Of a stretch of DNA of 64,000 nt, positions 47,001 through 59,812 are shown in pieces (within the stretch, counting starts at the first letter, position 1; every line of letters starts with the position of its first letter). The position numbers were made by a program, and so were the translations under genes. This DNA comes from Kitagawia praeruptora (lineage: Eukaryota; Streptophyta; Magnoliopsida; Apiales; Apiaceae): positions 79,501 through 143,500 of the forward strand of contig CM075345.1 of the NCBI GenBank assembly GCA_037693485.1, written 5' to 3'. The notes under the pieces are model-generated. The model was not told the DNA's origin. It ran no database searches and was given only the letters and a program-made list of their open reading frames with translations.

Positions 47001-49620
47001 GCAGGAGGAATGATGAGGATGGCCTAAGAAACCTTATAAGGGAAGTGCTAATATTCTAAACTTCAAACGGGAAGTTTGGTAAGGAATGTATGACATAGTA
47101 ACAATAAGGCCAGATGAAACATGTGTGGAACCATGTAAAAGTATGGATTGAACCAATAAGGTTGAGATTATCCTAAAAACAAGAAGGGAGTTAAGTAAGG
47201 AAATATCCTAGGTATGATTTGGAGTACCTGTAGTCAAGATCGCACTAGAAAGGTGGAAGCAATGACTTTTGGAAAAGACTGATAGATGCTTTCTCTCATT
47301 CAGCAGAATTTAAGGGAGAATGCTTCCACCTTGAGTTGGAATAGATCTAGAAAACATTGACCCCAAGAAATTATTATAATCAGGAAAGGCCAACGAGGTG
47401 GCCGACACTTTAAGTATGGGGGAGTAAGTATAAATGCTTAGACCAAAGAAATAGAATGATAATGTAAGGACCTTGATGGTCATAATGTGGTAGAGAAAGT
47501 TACATTCCGTCTAATGATTTTGCCAGAATCAACTATAAGAATAGTTTAAGTAAAGATACGATTCCTGATGTTGCCAGTAGCACATTACCGACATTAGGAG
47601 GCTCTACGACAGACCAGACAAAATTCCCCAAGAGACTCGCCTTTTCTTTGGAAAGAGAGAGGGGAGGTTAAGTAACAATGAATTGGTAGTAAATGACCAG
47701 AAATAGAGAGGGTACAAATACTGATAAGCCAAATGGCACGATGATGAATGACAAGCAAGTTTATGTTGGTGTATTTCTGTGCAAACAAGATAGAGAATTA
47801 TGAGATTGGCAAGCGATTAAGTAAACCGCTAAGCTTTTAGTCTTCTACCGGAGATATATGATTAATAATCTCACCAGCCTGTTCCAGCTGCGATGCTGGA
47901 AGCTTTCCTGCAATTTTATCTGCTTCATGTAATATCTACGTCAAGTTCAGGAAGCATTCCCTATGGATAGGGAATAGTGATTATTTTGTTTTCCTAGAGG
48001 ATCTTGAATTGACAATTATGATGCTTAGTTGTTAAAGCACTAAGTAAACGATAAACGATGGTGATCCTTCTGAGAAATTAGGTGGTAACGACTGTGGAAA
48101 TGTCAAAGTGAATCTAAGTTAGAGAAATCATCCAGGTTTATTTCGGATGGTGTAATTTCTGGATCGACGGGATATTTGAAATGAAGAATTAGGTTATGAT
48201 GGTTCATAAAATGATTATAGTATAAATAAAGACAAGAGACTAATAGAGATGGAAATAGAATTGGGAATTAATAATAGAGTCAGATGGGCAGACTCATGAG
48301 AAGCTCCAGTAATGAAGCGGGAAGAGTATGGAATTGGCAAGGTAAGGGTATTGGCCAAAACGGAAAGTTGGAATTAGGAGCATGAATGACATACAAATTG
48401 GCTCCTTTTATGTTTGGAAAATCCGAGGAAATATGGAATAGTTTGATTGAGTAATAAAGAGACTCGTGGAATGAGGAAGTGAAATCTAGATGGTTGAACA
48501 AAGGAAAGTTTGACCACAAACGTGCCACGTATATTGAATAAAGGTAACACGCGTTCCCCTAATAAGGTGACGGTGGAGTTCAATGACAGAAGTGAATGAG
48601 AACTAGATGATAAGATGGATGTGATTGATAAAGAAAAGAATGAGAAATAATTATGGAATGTGAAGCAAGAAATGTTATGAATGGATTGATGAATGGATTT
48701 TTCCTAACGAGCACTCAGAATGACAACCTGATAGTGTTAGAATTATGAGTATGAAAGAGCCAGTGTCGGGGCGTGAAATGTGAGTAATAATAATGTCAAG
48801 CGGGAAATCCAAGATTTAACCTGAGAGGTTGAAGGATTTTCCAAAAAGTAAGTGGTGCTAATATCAAGCAAGAGTATAGGTCCATAGAATGATGGACAGA
48901 ATAGCAGGGACATGTGATATGTGAGATTACGAAAAAGTGGAATTTGATACGAATATGATTATTTCTCTTCTCTAATAAACCTCTATAGTTCAAAGGTAAA
49001 TTCTAAGTATGATATTTTGACAATCATGAAAACTTTCTTATATGATTCTTTTGAAATTCGTTCTTTTCTTCTCCCTTATTTATCTTCTTCTAAATTGAGA
49101 AGAACAACCCTTTAAGGAGGGGAGGTAATACTACGTGACTCTCTGTCTGTGTGATAGGAGTCTAAGTGGAATGCCATTAATTGTTTAATTGCTTGTCAAG
49201 TACTAAAGGCTGGCCCCCTTTTGTACTAACTATGCAATATAACAAATGTTCATTGATCACAGTGATTTCTCGATAAATTTTTCCACCTAAATATATATAC
49301 ATCGAGATTGCGAAGATTAAAGCGATCAGGAAATTGCAAAAAAAAAAAATTACGAGTGAGGTTATCTCCGGAATTCGTAGCACCTTAGTGATACCGAAGT
49401 CACTGCATGCACCAATAAGGTTAATAGTATAAGACCAGACAAGAGCGTATACCGGATGATGTGTTATGCGAAAGTATCAAAGAATTGGTAGAACGGATAA
49501 AGGGTGTGTTGTAACACCAGTATGATGTGCTTTAGAAAGACTGGAATGTGTAAGGATTGACCAGAGAATTGGAAAGCGAAATAACCAACAAGTACCCAAT
49601 TGTCTTCTACCTGATTCCGG
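44089..49620 (+). pseudogene. Decayed gypsy gag-pol interior
   Basis: Only traces of protein coding remain on the plus strand. At 45305-45530 the residues around MRNFIKFTRYYQRFAQDF resemble the gypsy reverse transcriptase/RNase H junction (normally RsFLGLaGYYRRF), broken by stops soon after. At 47385-47426 KANEVADTLS resembles the end of the gypsy RNase H domain before integrase. No open frame of note exists on the plus strand, and several short minus-strand frames look random. The 1.8 kb between the two landmarks has no recognisable motif. Confidence 0.65.
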
Positions 49621-49631
49621 GACGGAATCCT

Positions 49632-49647
49632 TTTAAGGAGGGGAGAC
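49632..49647 (+). other. Polypurine tract, with a second copy upstream
   Basis: tttaaggaggggagac directly precedes the 3' LTR. An almost identical tttaaggaggggagg lies at 49111-49125, about 520 bp earlier. Confidence 0.85.
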
Positions 49648-52600
49648 TGTAAGAACCCAGATTTTTGGGAAGAATTAAAACTTTTATTATATATTGATGT
49701 AAGAGCGAACAGTGGTTAAAACTACATGTAATACTGGCTTTAAAGAATGAATAATGAAAGGATATATATTCCAAGGTTATATGGCCTGAAGGATGCTATT
49801 GGGTGATAACTTAGATTAGAATAATCTATCTCCTAGAAAGTTAAGATAAGATTCCCTAGAGAGAAATAGATACCCTCATGTCATCCAAATCAATATCTAT
49901 TATAAGCCCAGCGGTTCCGTAAAAAGGTTAAGGAACACTCGAAGGTGAACCAGGTTCATTTTCCTAATTATAGGAATTAAATAAAAATAAGTGATGAATA
50001 GTGATTTTGGTGGAATTTGGAATATTATTATAATAATGTTATACCAGGTATTCGGAACGGATTTTTGAGTTCGTATTAGCGATCTACGAAGCAAATAAGT
50101 GTATGTAAACGTGATCGGATTTCAGAAAATCCAAAATTTATTTTTAAGGAAAATCTGATCGAGCAGTAAAGAGCATATTAATGCGAACAAGATAAGAGAT
50201 TTATTATGTCAAGGAATTAAGGATTTTATTTAATTATGATTTGAGAAATTAGAATGAAAATCCTCGAGTTAGAATGATAAGCGTTTTAGAAATCGCTAGA
50301 ACTTTATAACGAGATTAAGCGATAAAGCGAACACGAAATGAATTACGGATTAAATATATAATGAGATGAGAAACACCACATGATCATCTAGGGTTTACTA
50401 ATATTAGATTGGTGGAAAAGAAATGAGAAAAGAAAAGAAAAAGCAAGAATGAGGTGTATGTTCAAGGATGTGACAACAAGGCTCTTTGTCATCTTATTTC
50501 CTACAAACCACAAGTGATTAACACATGGATTAGAGAGTGACATAGCTGCAATACAACACCAAATATCATACAAACACTTTCCAACAACTAGTCAAGCAAG
50601 AAAGAAAGAGAGAAAAGCAAGAACAACCAAGAAAACACCAAACTGCCCAGCAGAAACCAAAGCCAAAGAAAAATTCATATCTCCATTTATATCCATGATA
50701 AAATCACCAAATTTTAACCACAACCTCTCCACTCCATGGGCAATATTCGTTCAAAATTTCATGGCATTCTAATGAGTGTAGCCTAGTCAAATATCCTCCC
50801 CAAGTGAAGAACACCAAACTGTCCACAAAACTTCCATTCGGCTTTCTTGAAATTCAAGAATTAAAATCCAACTTCCAACCATTTGTTGATCTTGAAACTT
50901 TTTATGTGAGTCCTATAATTCATAAAAATGATCTCCTCAAAATCTTAGCTTCAAACTCCTTTGTTTCCATTTTCAAATAAATCCTCCAAGAGGAGGATGA
51001 ATAGTGTTTTCATGAAACTAACTTTGATTTCTTGTTTTGTTTAGATGATCTAAGGTTTGTTAAGGCTAGACAAGGACCATTCAAGGCTTAGTAAGGCTAG
51101 ATCACACTTCAAGGAAGGTATAAGTCTTGAGAACCCTAGATCTTGTTTTGAGTTTAAGCATGTTCTTGATGATCTTAGTGTAGTTATGATTATGGTGATG
51201 TTATAAGCATGTTTAGTTAGTGGTTTAGTGATTTATGTAATATGATGCATATGGTAGTAAGGCATGGTGTTCCTGTACTTTTTGAGATAATAACCATGTG
51301 TATAAGTGTTATGGATGCCCGGTGTGGCTTGGTTGTTGCGTAACGAATTTTAGAACGCTCGATTCGTAGCCGTCGTAATGCCCGATTTTCATTAACACTA
51401 AGAACCCGAACTGGACAGTAGCCATAACTCTCTGTTATTGGCAAGATAATGAACCCTACTGCTAGATTTTTTAACATAGATCACTTTGGCGAAAGAATCG
51501 AAGCATTTCAACTTACGGTTTAGGAGTTATGATTAAATTCGTAAAAGTGGTTCGAAATAGTAAATGAAAGTTCGTAATTGAAATTGATTCCCTTAAATGT
51601 CGTTTAATCAGTGGCGAATCTTATTAATTAAATATTAGAGGTAAATAGGAAGGTGTGGGAGAAAACCACATGACGAATGGATCGTTTTCCGATTTTATAA
51701 AAATGTTTGAATCGAGGTTAAACGCGAACGAACCCCTTAAAGGTATGACTTTGGTTATAACTTAGAAAACGGGCGATAACACTAGAGGTATAATCTTGAT
51801 TCGTAAACGACCAACCTTAGAACTTATACGACTTAAGTATATACCAAGTATAAGCATGATGACATGTCTTGATAACGAACGAATGTCGGATCGTATCGGT
51901 GATAAAAAGAGTTACACTAAAAGAGACGTAACGAGATAACTCGAAAACATGTTTCGATTTAAGTGGAGTTTATACTTAGCCTTTTAATAAGCGTTAAGTG
52001 GTTAATCTTAAATATTCTGATTGTTTATAGATTGTCATGCTGACCCGGGACACATTACCCCTACCCGCACTCGATTCTCAGGCAAGTTTCCAATACCTTG
52101 GAACTGTTGTTGTGATAATATATATGATTGTTGTTATACCTATGCCATAGCATGCATGTTTGCTTTCAAGTTACTATTGAATTACTTGTTCCCTGAATTG
52201 TTATCGGCTTATAGACTATATATGAAATATCAGTTATAAGCCGGATTGTTTGGTTAAGACCCTTAGCGAAGGGCGTATGATATTCATACTTCAAATATAG
52301 ACCGGGAGTCGATATTTTGTAATATACAAATAGTCGTGGAAACCCGGAGGGATCCCAGCGACAAATTTATTATTTCGAGGATTTTTATTCGATTACGAAT
52401 CTATCGAGGAACGTTATTTGAGTATTACCTCAGTGAAGGAATATTTAATGAATATTATTTTAATATTCATTTAGAATGTCATTTATTTAATTAATATTAT
52501 TTTGATCATTCATTGGAGTTATTTAGTTAATGAATATTATTTTGAATATTCATTAGAGTTATTTGGTTGACGAATATCATTTCCAAATATTCATTTGGCT

Positions 52601-54563
52601 TACTTATTATTATTTGGAATATTCATTTGATCTTGATTTATTTAATGAATATTACTTTCGAATATTCATTTAAGGTTTGATTTACTTAATGAATGTTATT
52701 TTAAAATATTCATTGGAAGTTCTATTTACTCAAGGAATATTACTTCGAATATTCCTTTAAAGTTTTGATTACTAAATGAACATTATTTTGGATATTCATT
52801 TAGAATATTATTGGTTAAATGAATATTATTTTGGATATTCATTTAGAATATTATTTGTTTAATGAATATTATTTGGATATTCATTTGGAATGTTATTTAT
52901 TAAATGAATATTATTTTCAAATATTCATTTAAGGTTTGATTTATTCAGTAAATATTATTTTAAATATTTATTTAAGTTTATTTATTCAAGGAATATTATT
53001 TTAAATATTCATTTAAGAAGAGACTTATTTAATAAATAATTCTATATATTCATTCGAGGATTACTTACGAGCAATATTATGATTTATTCTTATTCCTTAA
53101 TTATTATTAATAAAATAAATATTCTTGGAATATTTATTTAAATCCTTTTAAGTTCTTTTTATAATAATTCATATTACTCAAAGATTATCTTTCACCTTCA
53201 GATATGGTGTAAAATATTTCGGAATATCTTATGACTATTTATATCAAGGGGAGGTTCCTAAACTTTAATTTCATTTAAATCTATCTTAAAGAAGATTTAA
53301 ATACTCGCTCAACTTTCAAACGTATATAAGGGGACCTCACTTGAGCGATGTTATTTATTGGACTGCCCGGTCATATACTTGCTAAAACTATCTTGTCACT
53401 CACATCTTGATTCTTTCAAGCATCGATATGAGTCTTTTGGTTACCTCCTCAACGCTCGAGGGGTATGATTGATGTAACAAGTTTATGTCCATTAACAAGC
53501 ATCAGCTTGGGAAATATTGGTGAATTTTCCTTTCCAATTAGATACGACTACTTTGTGGAGTCCTATCAACAAGTGTTACACTTGGGGAAAAAGGGGAACG
53601 AACTTTACGTTTCAGAGTCATGGATGATATTCGAACTAGGAGACGCGTAAGTGGCCGAGTGGCGCCGGTCCAGCAATAGCCCAACTGTTGGCTGAGGAGT
53701 TCCAGAGGGTGGTAGATAAGTAAATCCGTCGGAGCTACCTTCTACATGTAGAGAACGACTGATGAGATGCATGACATACGACTGATCATCGTAAACGTCA
53801 GGGCATCTGGCACGGCAATGCTCCCGTATTAGTTCACCTTCTAAAAGTGAGAAATTTCTGCAACACTGTTGGTGTTGGCAAGGTGAAAAAGTGTTGAAAC
53901 CGGAATTGCAATATTTTTTCCTGCAAGTTCCTCTTTTATGATAATTGAGAATATCTTGCTTATCTTTTGCATAGCAGATATTTATTCAAAACAAATATAT
54001 TTTTGAGTTACCTTGTAACTTCATCTCATACCTTATATTGGTACTACATCGTTAATGCATGGCATATGGTTTCAAAGATATTTTGAACTGTCATATATTA
54101 TTGCCGTTCAATTATATTTTTGGTGGGCTATTGCTCACCCTTGCTTTATTTATTTATATCACAACAACAGCTAGATCAGATGGCCGCGCAAGGCGCACAC
54201 AGCGTAAGCAGGTGTCAACCGTCAGAGGTTTACCGCTAAGGTCTTGGCTACCTTTGTAGAGGATGCAACTACTGGTAGGCTAGTTATTAGCAATTGAGCC
54301 TCAAATGTATTTTTATTATGGTATCTATTAATGGATGGCAAAGAGTATGTAATTGTACAATTGTAATTCTTTGGGTTGTAAGAACTCAAACTTGTGATTA
54401 ATAATATTGTTGGTTACTCTGATTTCATCTCTGGGACTATAATGGGTGTGTTTTATGTTATTGTTTTGGGTCACAAGGTTGTAATTTAAATTATGTTGGT
54501 TTTGTGGTTGGATATTGGGACCGTAACGACCAGATCCCTGACCCTGGATCTGGGGGTGTTACA
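49648..54563 (+). repeat. 3' LTR (4,916 bp)
   Basis: Same length and ends as the 5' LTR. The palindromic array lies at 52431-53051. Confidence 0.93.
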
Positions 54564-54568
54564 TGAGC

Positions 54569-55075
54569 CTTCCAACAGAGAATGAGATAGCGATCTCGTG
54601 TAGTATGTGGATGTGATGATAGTACGAAGCAATCCTAAGGAGGGAAGTCGTAGCGAAGCGATCCCTTGACGGGAGTTATACGAGAGGTGATCCCTGTAGA
54701 TGCGACCTTGAGGCCGGGCTAGCATGAGACGCCTAAAGGCCTAGAATGAATGAAACCCCTTTTCCTTTGTCATTGGCATGAGAGCATGCCTAGAGTATAA
54801 GTAGGAGGTCATAGTGAGGCGACCCCTAAGATGAAATAGCATCTTCAAGAGATAGAGGTGAGGCGAGGCGCGATCCCGTACTAGGGACTTTGCTGGCGAA
54901 CTCAACCCATAGCTAGGGTTGTTGTCTTCCATATTGTATTGATAGTGTATTGGACTAACTCGTGGTGGTGGCCTTTAGTAACCCAATCTTCATCTTTAGG
55001 CCCACTATGAGTTGTGGACCACTATTTCAGCCTATTAGGCTTGCTTAGGGCTTATGCCAATATTTGGGCATAACA
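54569..55075 (-). repeat. Right half of the split Tat-like 3' LTR
   Basis: This continues 38651-39156. In minus sense the LTR begins TGTTATGCCCAAATATTGG at 55075. The bases beyond it (actaccccccgagtc, 55076-55090) read as a purine tract in sense, which supports a minus-strand element with its body to the right. Confidence 0.5.
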
Positions 55076-55090
55076 ACTACCCCCCGAGTC

Positions 55091-55524
55091 CATATTGCCA
55101 TTGAAAATGCGATGTGGAGTCAAAACTTCGATGCGAGGCATGTGCTCGCTATAGATTGTTGTAGATGATTACATAACTATCTTCATCGCCTTGGGATCGC
55201 ATCGCGACTCCTATGAATTTGAATGGTTTCGGACAGCTGTCGTGTCTCGAGATCTGTTCCCAATCGCTAAGATGATGACACGTGTTGTGTGTCTTTCAAT
55301 TAATGTGAAGCCAAGTATATGTAAGTAATGGTGACCTCAAAGGATCATTCGAAGCGCCATGTGATCCTGCAGGGACCTTGAGAGGTGACCCCATAGGGCT
55401 TTGTAGTCATAAATTGTTATAATTATATCTTCTGTCCAGCTGATATGTGAGCTCGGACTCTCACCTATCTTCAGGTCTTCTTAAAGTATGACGAGATGAC
55501 TCTCCGCTGTTCCTTATTATTATG
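55091..55524. other. Interior of the Tat-like element, nothing recognised
   Basis: No open frame or motif was identified. Moderately GC-rich compared with the surroundings. Confidence 0.4.
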
Positions 55525-55730
55525 ATGAGAGGCCTCCTCATAAGTTGAGAGGACTCCTTGTAGTCTAATATATTGTGAGACCTCCTTGCAGCCTTAAACA
55601 TTGCGAGGCCTCCTCGCAACCTCTTACATTGCGAGGCCTCCTCGCAGCCTCATACGTCGCGAGGCCTCCTCGCAGCCTCATACGTTGCGGGGCCTCCTCG
55701 CAGCCTCATACGTCGTGAGGCCTCCTCAAT
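55525..55730. repeat. 28-bp minisatellite with palindromic core
   Basis: Seven units of the type gcgaggcctcctcgcagcctcatac repeat with a 28-bp period. The four rightmost are nearly identical, and those at the left progressively degrade. The core gcgaggcctcctcgc is an inverted repeat. Confidence 0.88.
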
Positions 55731-57250
55731 TCTTGTAATGAGTCTGCTTAGAGTTTGTATCAATTTTCAAGCATAACAACTACTCCTAGTTGTTATTTTG
55801 AATTATTTTGAATTCTTCCAAAAATAAAACCAAATAAGTATTTGCTTTTTTGGGAAGCCTTCTTGCTTAGCAGCTTTCAAAATTTTTTTATTTAACACGA
55901 GCCCATGTCTTCTCGTAGTAGTCAATTCGCACCAGCTTGAATATTAAGTGTGTATGCTTTGGTTTCCATTGAAAAAGAAATATCACATGTGGCCCCACAT
56001 GTGGTAATTTTGCAAAAGAATAACATAGAATAGCCTCGTGAGGTCCTGGTTTCCATCTTGTATCCACGCGGGTCCCCCTTCAATATCCTCATGCCTTTGC
56101 CTTTTATAAGTTGATTGCCATTTTCCAACAACTCCACCGAAGACAACATAACATCTTGCTAATTCTTTTGTTTTTTTTTAGTTGGACGCCTCGCATAGCT
56201 TTTTTTTATCCACGATTTAAAGATTTTTTTTTGTTTTGTTTGGCCATTGCGTGGGCCCCATAATGAAGCTTCCTTTCTTGATTTTTGCTTGCCACATAGT
56301 CTTGTACATATGAATTTCAATTTCCATGCACGTGAGTCATGGTTATCTTTGTGCGGGTCCCTTGGCAAATATTTACAAGGCTGGCTTTGTTTTCTAACTT
56401 TACAGCTTCTCTGAATTTGTACCCACTATTTTTTTATTCCGTCTCGCATAAATTTCTTCTAGCAGGCCCCACCTCACTTTTATCCACGTAGCTTTGTATT
56501 TGTAGTTGCCTTGTAATCTTTTTCATTCCTTCTTTTGGTGGCTCGTACTTTTCTTTTTTACTTTGACTCCATCATGCATACTCCTCCTCGCGGTATTATT
56601 TTTTTTATATCCAACTTGTATTTGTAGTATGAGCCCGTACATCCACTTTTATAAATTTGATTTCAAATCAAAATTTCAGCCCGTAGAACTTTTAAATCCC
56701 GAATTGAATATTATTTTGGGCCTCTTCGTTCCTTGTCTGTAAATACTCCTTCATGGATTCATTATTTACCTCTCTTCAAGAACACAAATAACTTAACACC
56801 AAGCTTGCTCCAAGATCTACGGCGCTTTGTTTAATCGAGTTATTTAGTGCACACGCATCCAAGTTCTTCGTGTTCAATCAGATTTACATCTTCCGAATAA
56901 GGTTTGATTCTCACATCCTTTAAATTGCTTTTGTTTCTCCTCTTTGCAGTTTCTCCTCTTTGCTTGTATGATCACCATGATTGTCCATGCCATATGCTCT
57001 CCATGCTTGAATAATTATCACATACATGTTTCACACATACATTCTGCGTAATTGAGTTATCCACCCCCCATGTATCAATCTTGTTTTTGAAGAGAAGTGA
57101 CAACGAACAGACTCATATGCAGCATAAAAGGACTAAAATCATTGTAAGTCCTAACGAAAGCTTTAATAGAGAGACTCGTCCATACGCTTGGAGACTGAAG
57201 AAGATGACTCTTCCTAGTTACAACTCCTCCCGCGTTCCCTTATCAGAGAG
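55731..57250. other. Non-coding part of the Tat-like element
   Basis: A second, weaker version of the LTR-start/purine junction (gcataacaactactcctag) lies near 55770-55790. I see T-rich stretches and short open frames only. Confidence 0.35.
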
Positions 57251-57255
57251 ATAGC

Positions 57256-58420
57256 CTCTAAGTAAAGAAAAGGCTCCAGAGCAGCTCCAGAGGGCTTATG
57301 CAAAAAAGAATGCTCATCCTTCCTTGGCCTCCCCATCATCATCTGAAGAGGTACAAGCTGAGGTGCCTAGTGATTCAAGCTCTTGTTCGCAAAAAGGCAT
57401 CGTCCATGCTCATGTCGCAACTGAAGTGGTCCCTCCTCAGACCAAGATTACTGAGGAAAACCTCGAGGATGAGACAGATGAAGAGGAGTCCCTTACCACA
57501 AAAGAGTCGGAGGATATCACCCGTACAATTAATATTTGTAATTATTACTATGTTCCTGAGTTCTCTGATGATGAAGCTTATGTCCTTCCTAGTCAACCAA
57601 TGCTTGAAGGTACCATGTATCCCCAAGAAAAGAAGAGGGTAGGGCACATCCTCTGCTGTAGAGATCTTCCAACCAGCCTCGATCAGGATACCTTAGCAGA
57701 GGCCATCGAAAAGTATCAAGTAGAAGGTCGCATTATCCTTCCTCAAGAGCATATGTGATGTTACCGCTTCAATCATAAAGAAAATGGGGGCAGGCCACCC
57801 CGCATAGTTTTAACTAATACACTCCTTGAACTTGGAGTTTCTTCACATCTTCATCCATTCATATGTATTCCTGGTCCCTACAATCTCTAGAGGAGTCCAA
57901 TGCTTCCAAGACTAAAGCTATAGCTGAGCTTTTCTTCCATCAATTGCGTCACCACAAGGAGGTTCGAGCCTTGGCTTCTTCCAATAGTAAGATTAGCGAA
58001 GAGATTGTGAATCTCAAATCCATACTTGTACAGGCTCAGGCTGATGCCGAGGACGTAAAAAATAGTTGGAGGAAAGAATTTGAAGGCACGACTGACAAGC
58101 TTAAGAGAGAGCTTCGTGAGGAGTAGTCAGCTAGAAAGAAGCTTAAGCTGGATCATGCTATTGAGAGGGAGCAGTCAAACTCCCAGATCAAGGAGTTAGA
58201 GACCGCGTCGCTGAGTTAGAGAAGGAAGCTAAAGATGCTGCTAATGCTCTTCCCACTATCATTGAGGAGGTCGAGACCCAAGGATCTGTTGACTTCATGA
58301 AAAAATTCCTTGAAAAGGTTGACGACTTTGATTAGTACCGGTTGGGCGAAGAGACTGGGAAGTTTGCTGATAACCTCAAGATGGAGATGAATGAGGAAGC
58401 GGCAAATGGATCCCCATAAC
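57256..58420 (+). pseudogene. Coiled-coil ORF of a gypsy-associated family (PF04195-like), broken
   Basis: An open segment from about 57259 to 57758 is acidic and Ser-rich, then has DLPTSLDQDTLAEAIEKYQV. After a stop the frame continues with CYRFNHKENGGRPPR and then SSHLHPF, a pattern like the 'putative gypsy type transposon' family (PF04195). A second open piece at 57863-58126 is a long charged coiled coil. It continues past a TAG and a frameshift to about 58420 with an ending resembling FLEKVDDFD. It lies on the strand opposite to the gag remnant at 58790-59812. Tat-type elements are known to carry extra ORFs in antisense, so it probably belongs to the same element. The PF04195 assignment is from memory of the pattern. 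Confidence 0.6.
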
Positions 58421-58789
58421 TTCATTTTTATTGCATTTAAACTTTATCTGCTAGACTTAGTGGAGATGCGGGCACTCCCTTTATTTGCTTCGCGCTTGAA
58501 CCTGGATTGGCTTGCTTTATTTGATGTTTATAATATTGCAAAGTACCATAGGTCTCGTATTTGCTTGCACAAGGGACTCATGTTGCATGATTTTAGCATG
58601 TATAGATTCCTCCATAACGCCTCTTCATATCTGTTAAATTTTTCCCAAGTGTTTTAGAATAGCTGATGGGGTCTTCAAATGATCCTGATTGCGCCTATGG
58701 GGCCAAGAGGCCTTGCATTTTAGGTGTCGAGTTTGCAGCCTCGCGTCGCTATGTACGGCCTCGCACCGCTAGGTACGGCCTCGCGTCTC
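58421..58789. other. Spacer, short GC-rich repeats, no gene
   Basis: The only structure is a short triplication of gtacggcctcgc near 58740-58785. Confidence 0.4.
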
Positions 58790-59812
58790 ATTGATCTCAA
58801 TAGTCACATCATATAGGGGGCCTCATAATTTCGACGAAGAGATGGGGGTTTGTAGTGATGATAATGGGACCGCTCACGATCTTGACGAAGAGGAGGGGGT
58901 CTGTCATGATGACAGTAGGACCGCTCACGATCTCAACGAGGAGATGGGGGCCTGTCATTACGATGGTGGGACCGCTCACAATCTCGACGAGGAGATGGGG
59001 GCCACTTAGAACTTTGACCCTTGCCTTGGCCTCTACCATGGGATCACTTATCCTTCTTATCATAAGTGAGCTTTTCAAGCTTAGGGCGAAAATCGTGCTC
59101 AATTAATTTCTTTCCAGTGCGATTAAAGACACTTACTGACCTCCTCTCAAATGAGGCGGTCTCACACTGCGATCCCTCCTTCGTCTTAGTAGCATTTATC
59201 AAAGGCCTTCTTTAGCTCCTCTAGCTTGTAGTCTCCAACCTTGGTCTCCTTATTTAATAAAGGCATTCTTTAGCTCCTCTAGCTTGTCATGATGGGACTG
59301 GGTCTTCTTTGGAGCACTAGACTCCTATTGATCCTCCTTGCGATCTTCCTTTTTTACAATTCCAGGGGTCGGGTTCGTACTTATTGGACCGCTCACACTC
59401 TCGACGAGGAGAGGGGGGTCGTTCATCGCGATGATGGAATCGCTCGCGCTCTCTACAAAGAGAGGGGGGTCTGTCTTCGCGATGATAAGACCGCTCACGC
59501 TCTCTACAAAGAGATGGGGGTCATTCTGAACCTTGGCTCCAAGCCTGGGATCGCTTATCCTTCTTGTCAGCTATAAGTTTTTCGAGCTTGAGGCGGATAT
59601 CATGCTCATTTAACTTCTTTCCAAGACGATCAATGACACTAACTGACCTCTCCTTGGATGAGGCGGCCTCATTCTGAATCCTCTCCTTTGTCTTAGTAGG
59701 CTCTACATCCTCCTCCCACTCGAGGTTGCTCTCCTCCTAATATGACTTGGGCCCCTTCCTTGCATTCCTATTCACGCCCCTTGAGCTATATCGCTTCTTC
59801 ACTCTAGTCATC
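58790..59812 (-). pseudogene. Gypsy gag N-terminal region, partly duplicated, with 51-bp Arg-rich repeats
   Basis: In minus sense an ATG at 59810 begins MTRVKKRYSSRG. After a stop the frame has a charged stretch (IDRLGKKLNEHDIRLKLEKL), then Arg-rich repeats of 17 residues (units like RERERSYHREDRPPSLC) at 59380-59525. The whole block of about 500 bp recurs to the left: the charged stretch at about 59020-59200 and the Arg-rich repeats at 58800-59005, with a 51-bp period. Stops in both copies mark it as a pseudogene. Arg/Ser/Asp-rich tracts of this kind are common in Gag of Tat-like elements. Confidence 0.65.

Larger units (their letters stand above)
39157..54563 (+). mobile_element. Complete 15.4-kb gypsy-type element with 4.9-kb LTRs and non-coding interior
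   Basis: Two LTRs of exactly 4,916 bp (39157-44072 and 49648-54563) flank 5,575 bp. tgagc is duplicated at 39152-39156 and 54564-54568. A primer binding site follows the left LTR, and a purine tract precedes the right LTR. By eye I counted about 18 single-base differences and no indel between the LTRs, which means a young insertion. The interior has only remnants of pol and no long open frame, so the element must have been moved by proteins of a relative. The large LTRs and dead interior fit a LARD-like non-autonomous element of the Tekay type. Confidence 0.93.

Noticed and set aside
45981..48993. Series of minus-strand frames of 60-85 codons in the interior of the 15.4-kb element
   Set aside because: They have no recognisable motifs. 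The identifiable pol traces are on the plus strand, and frames of this length are expected by chance.
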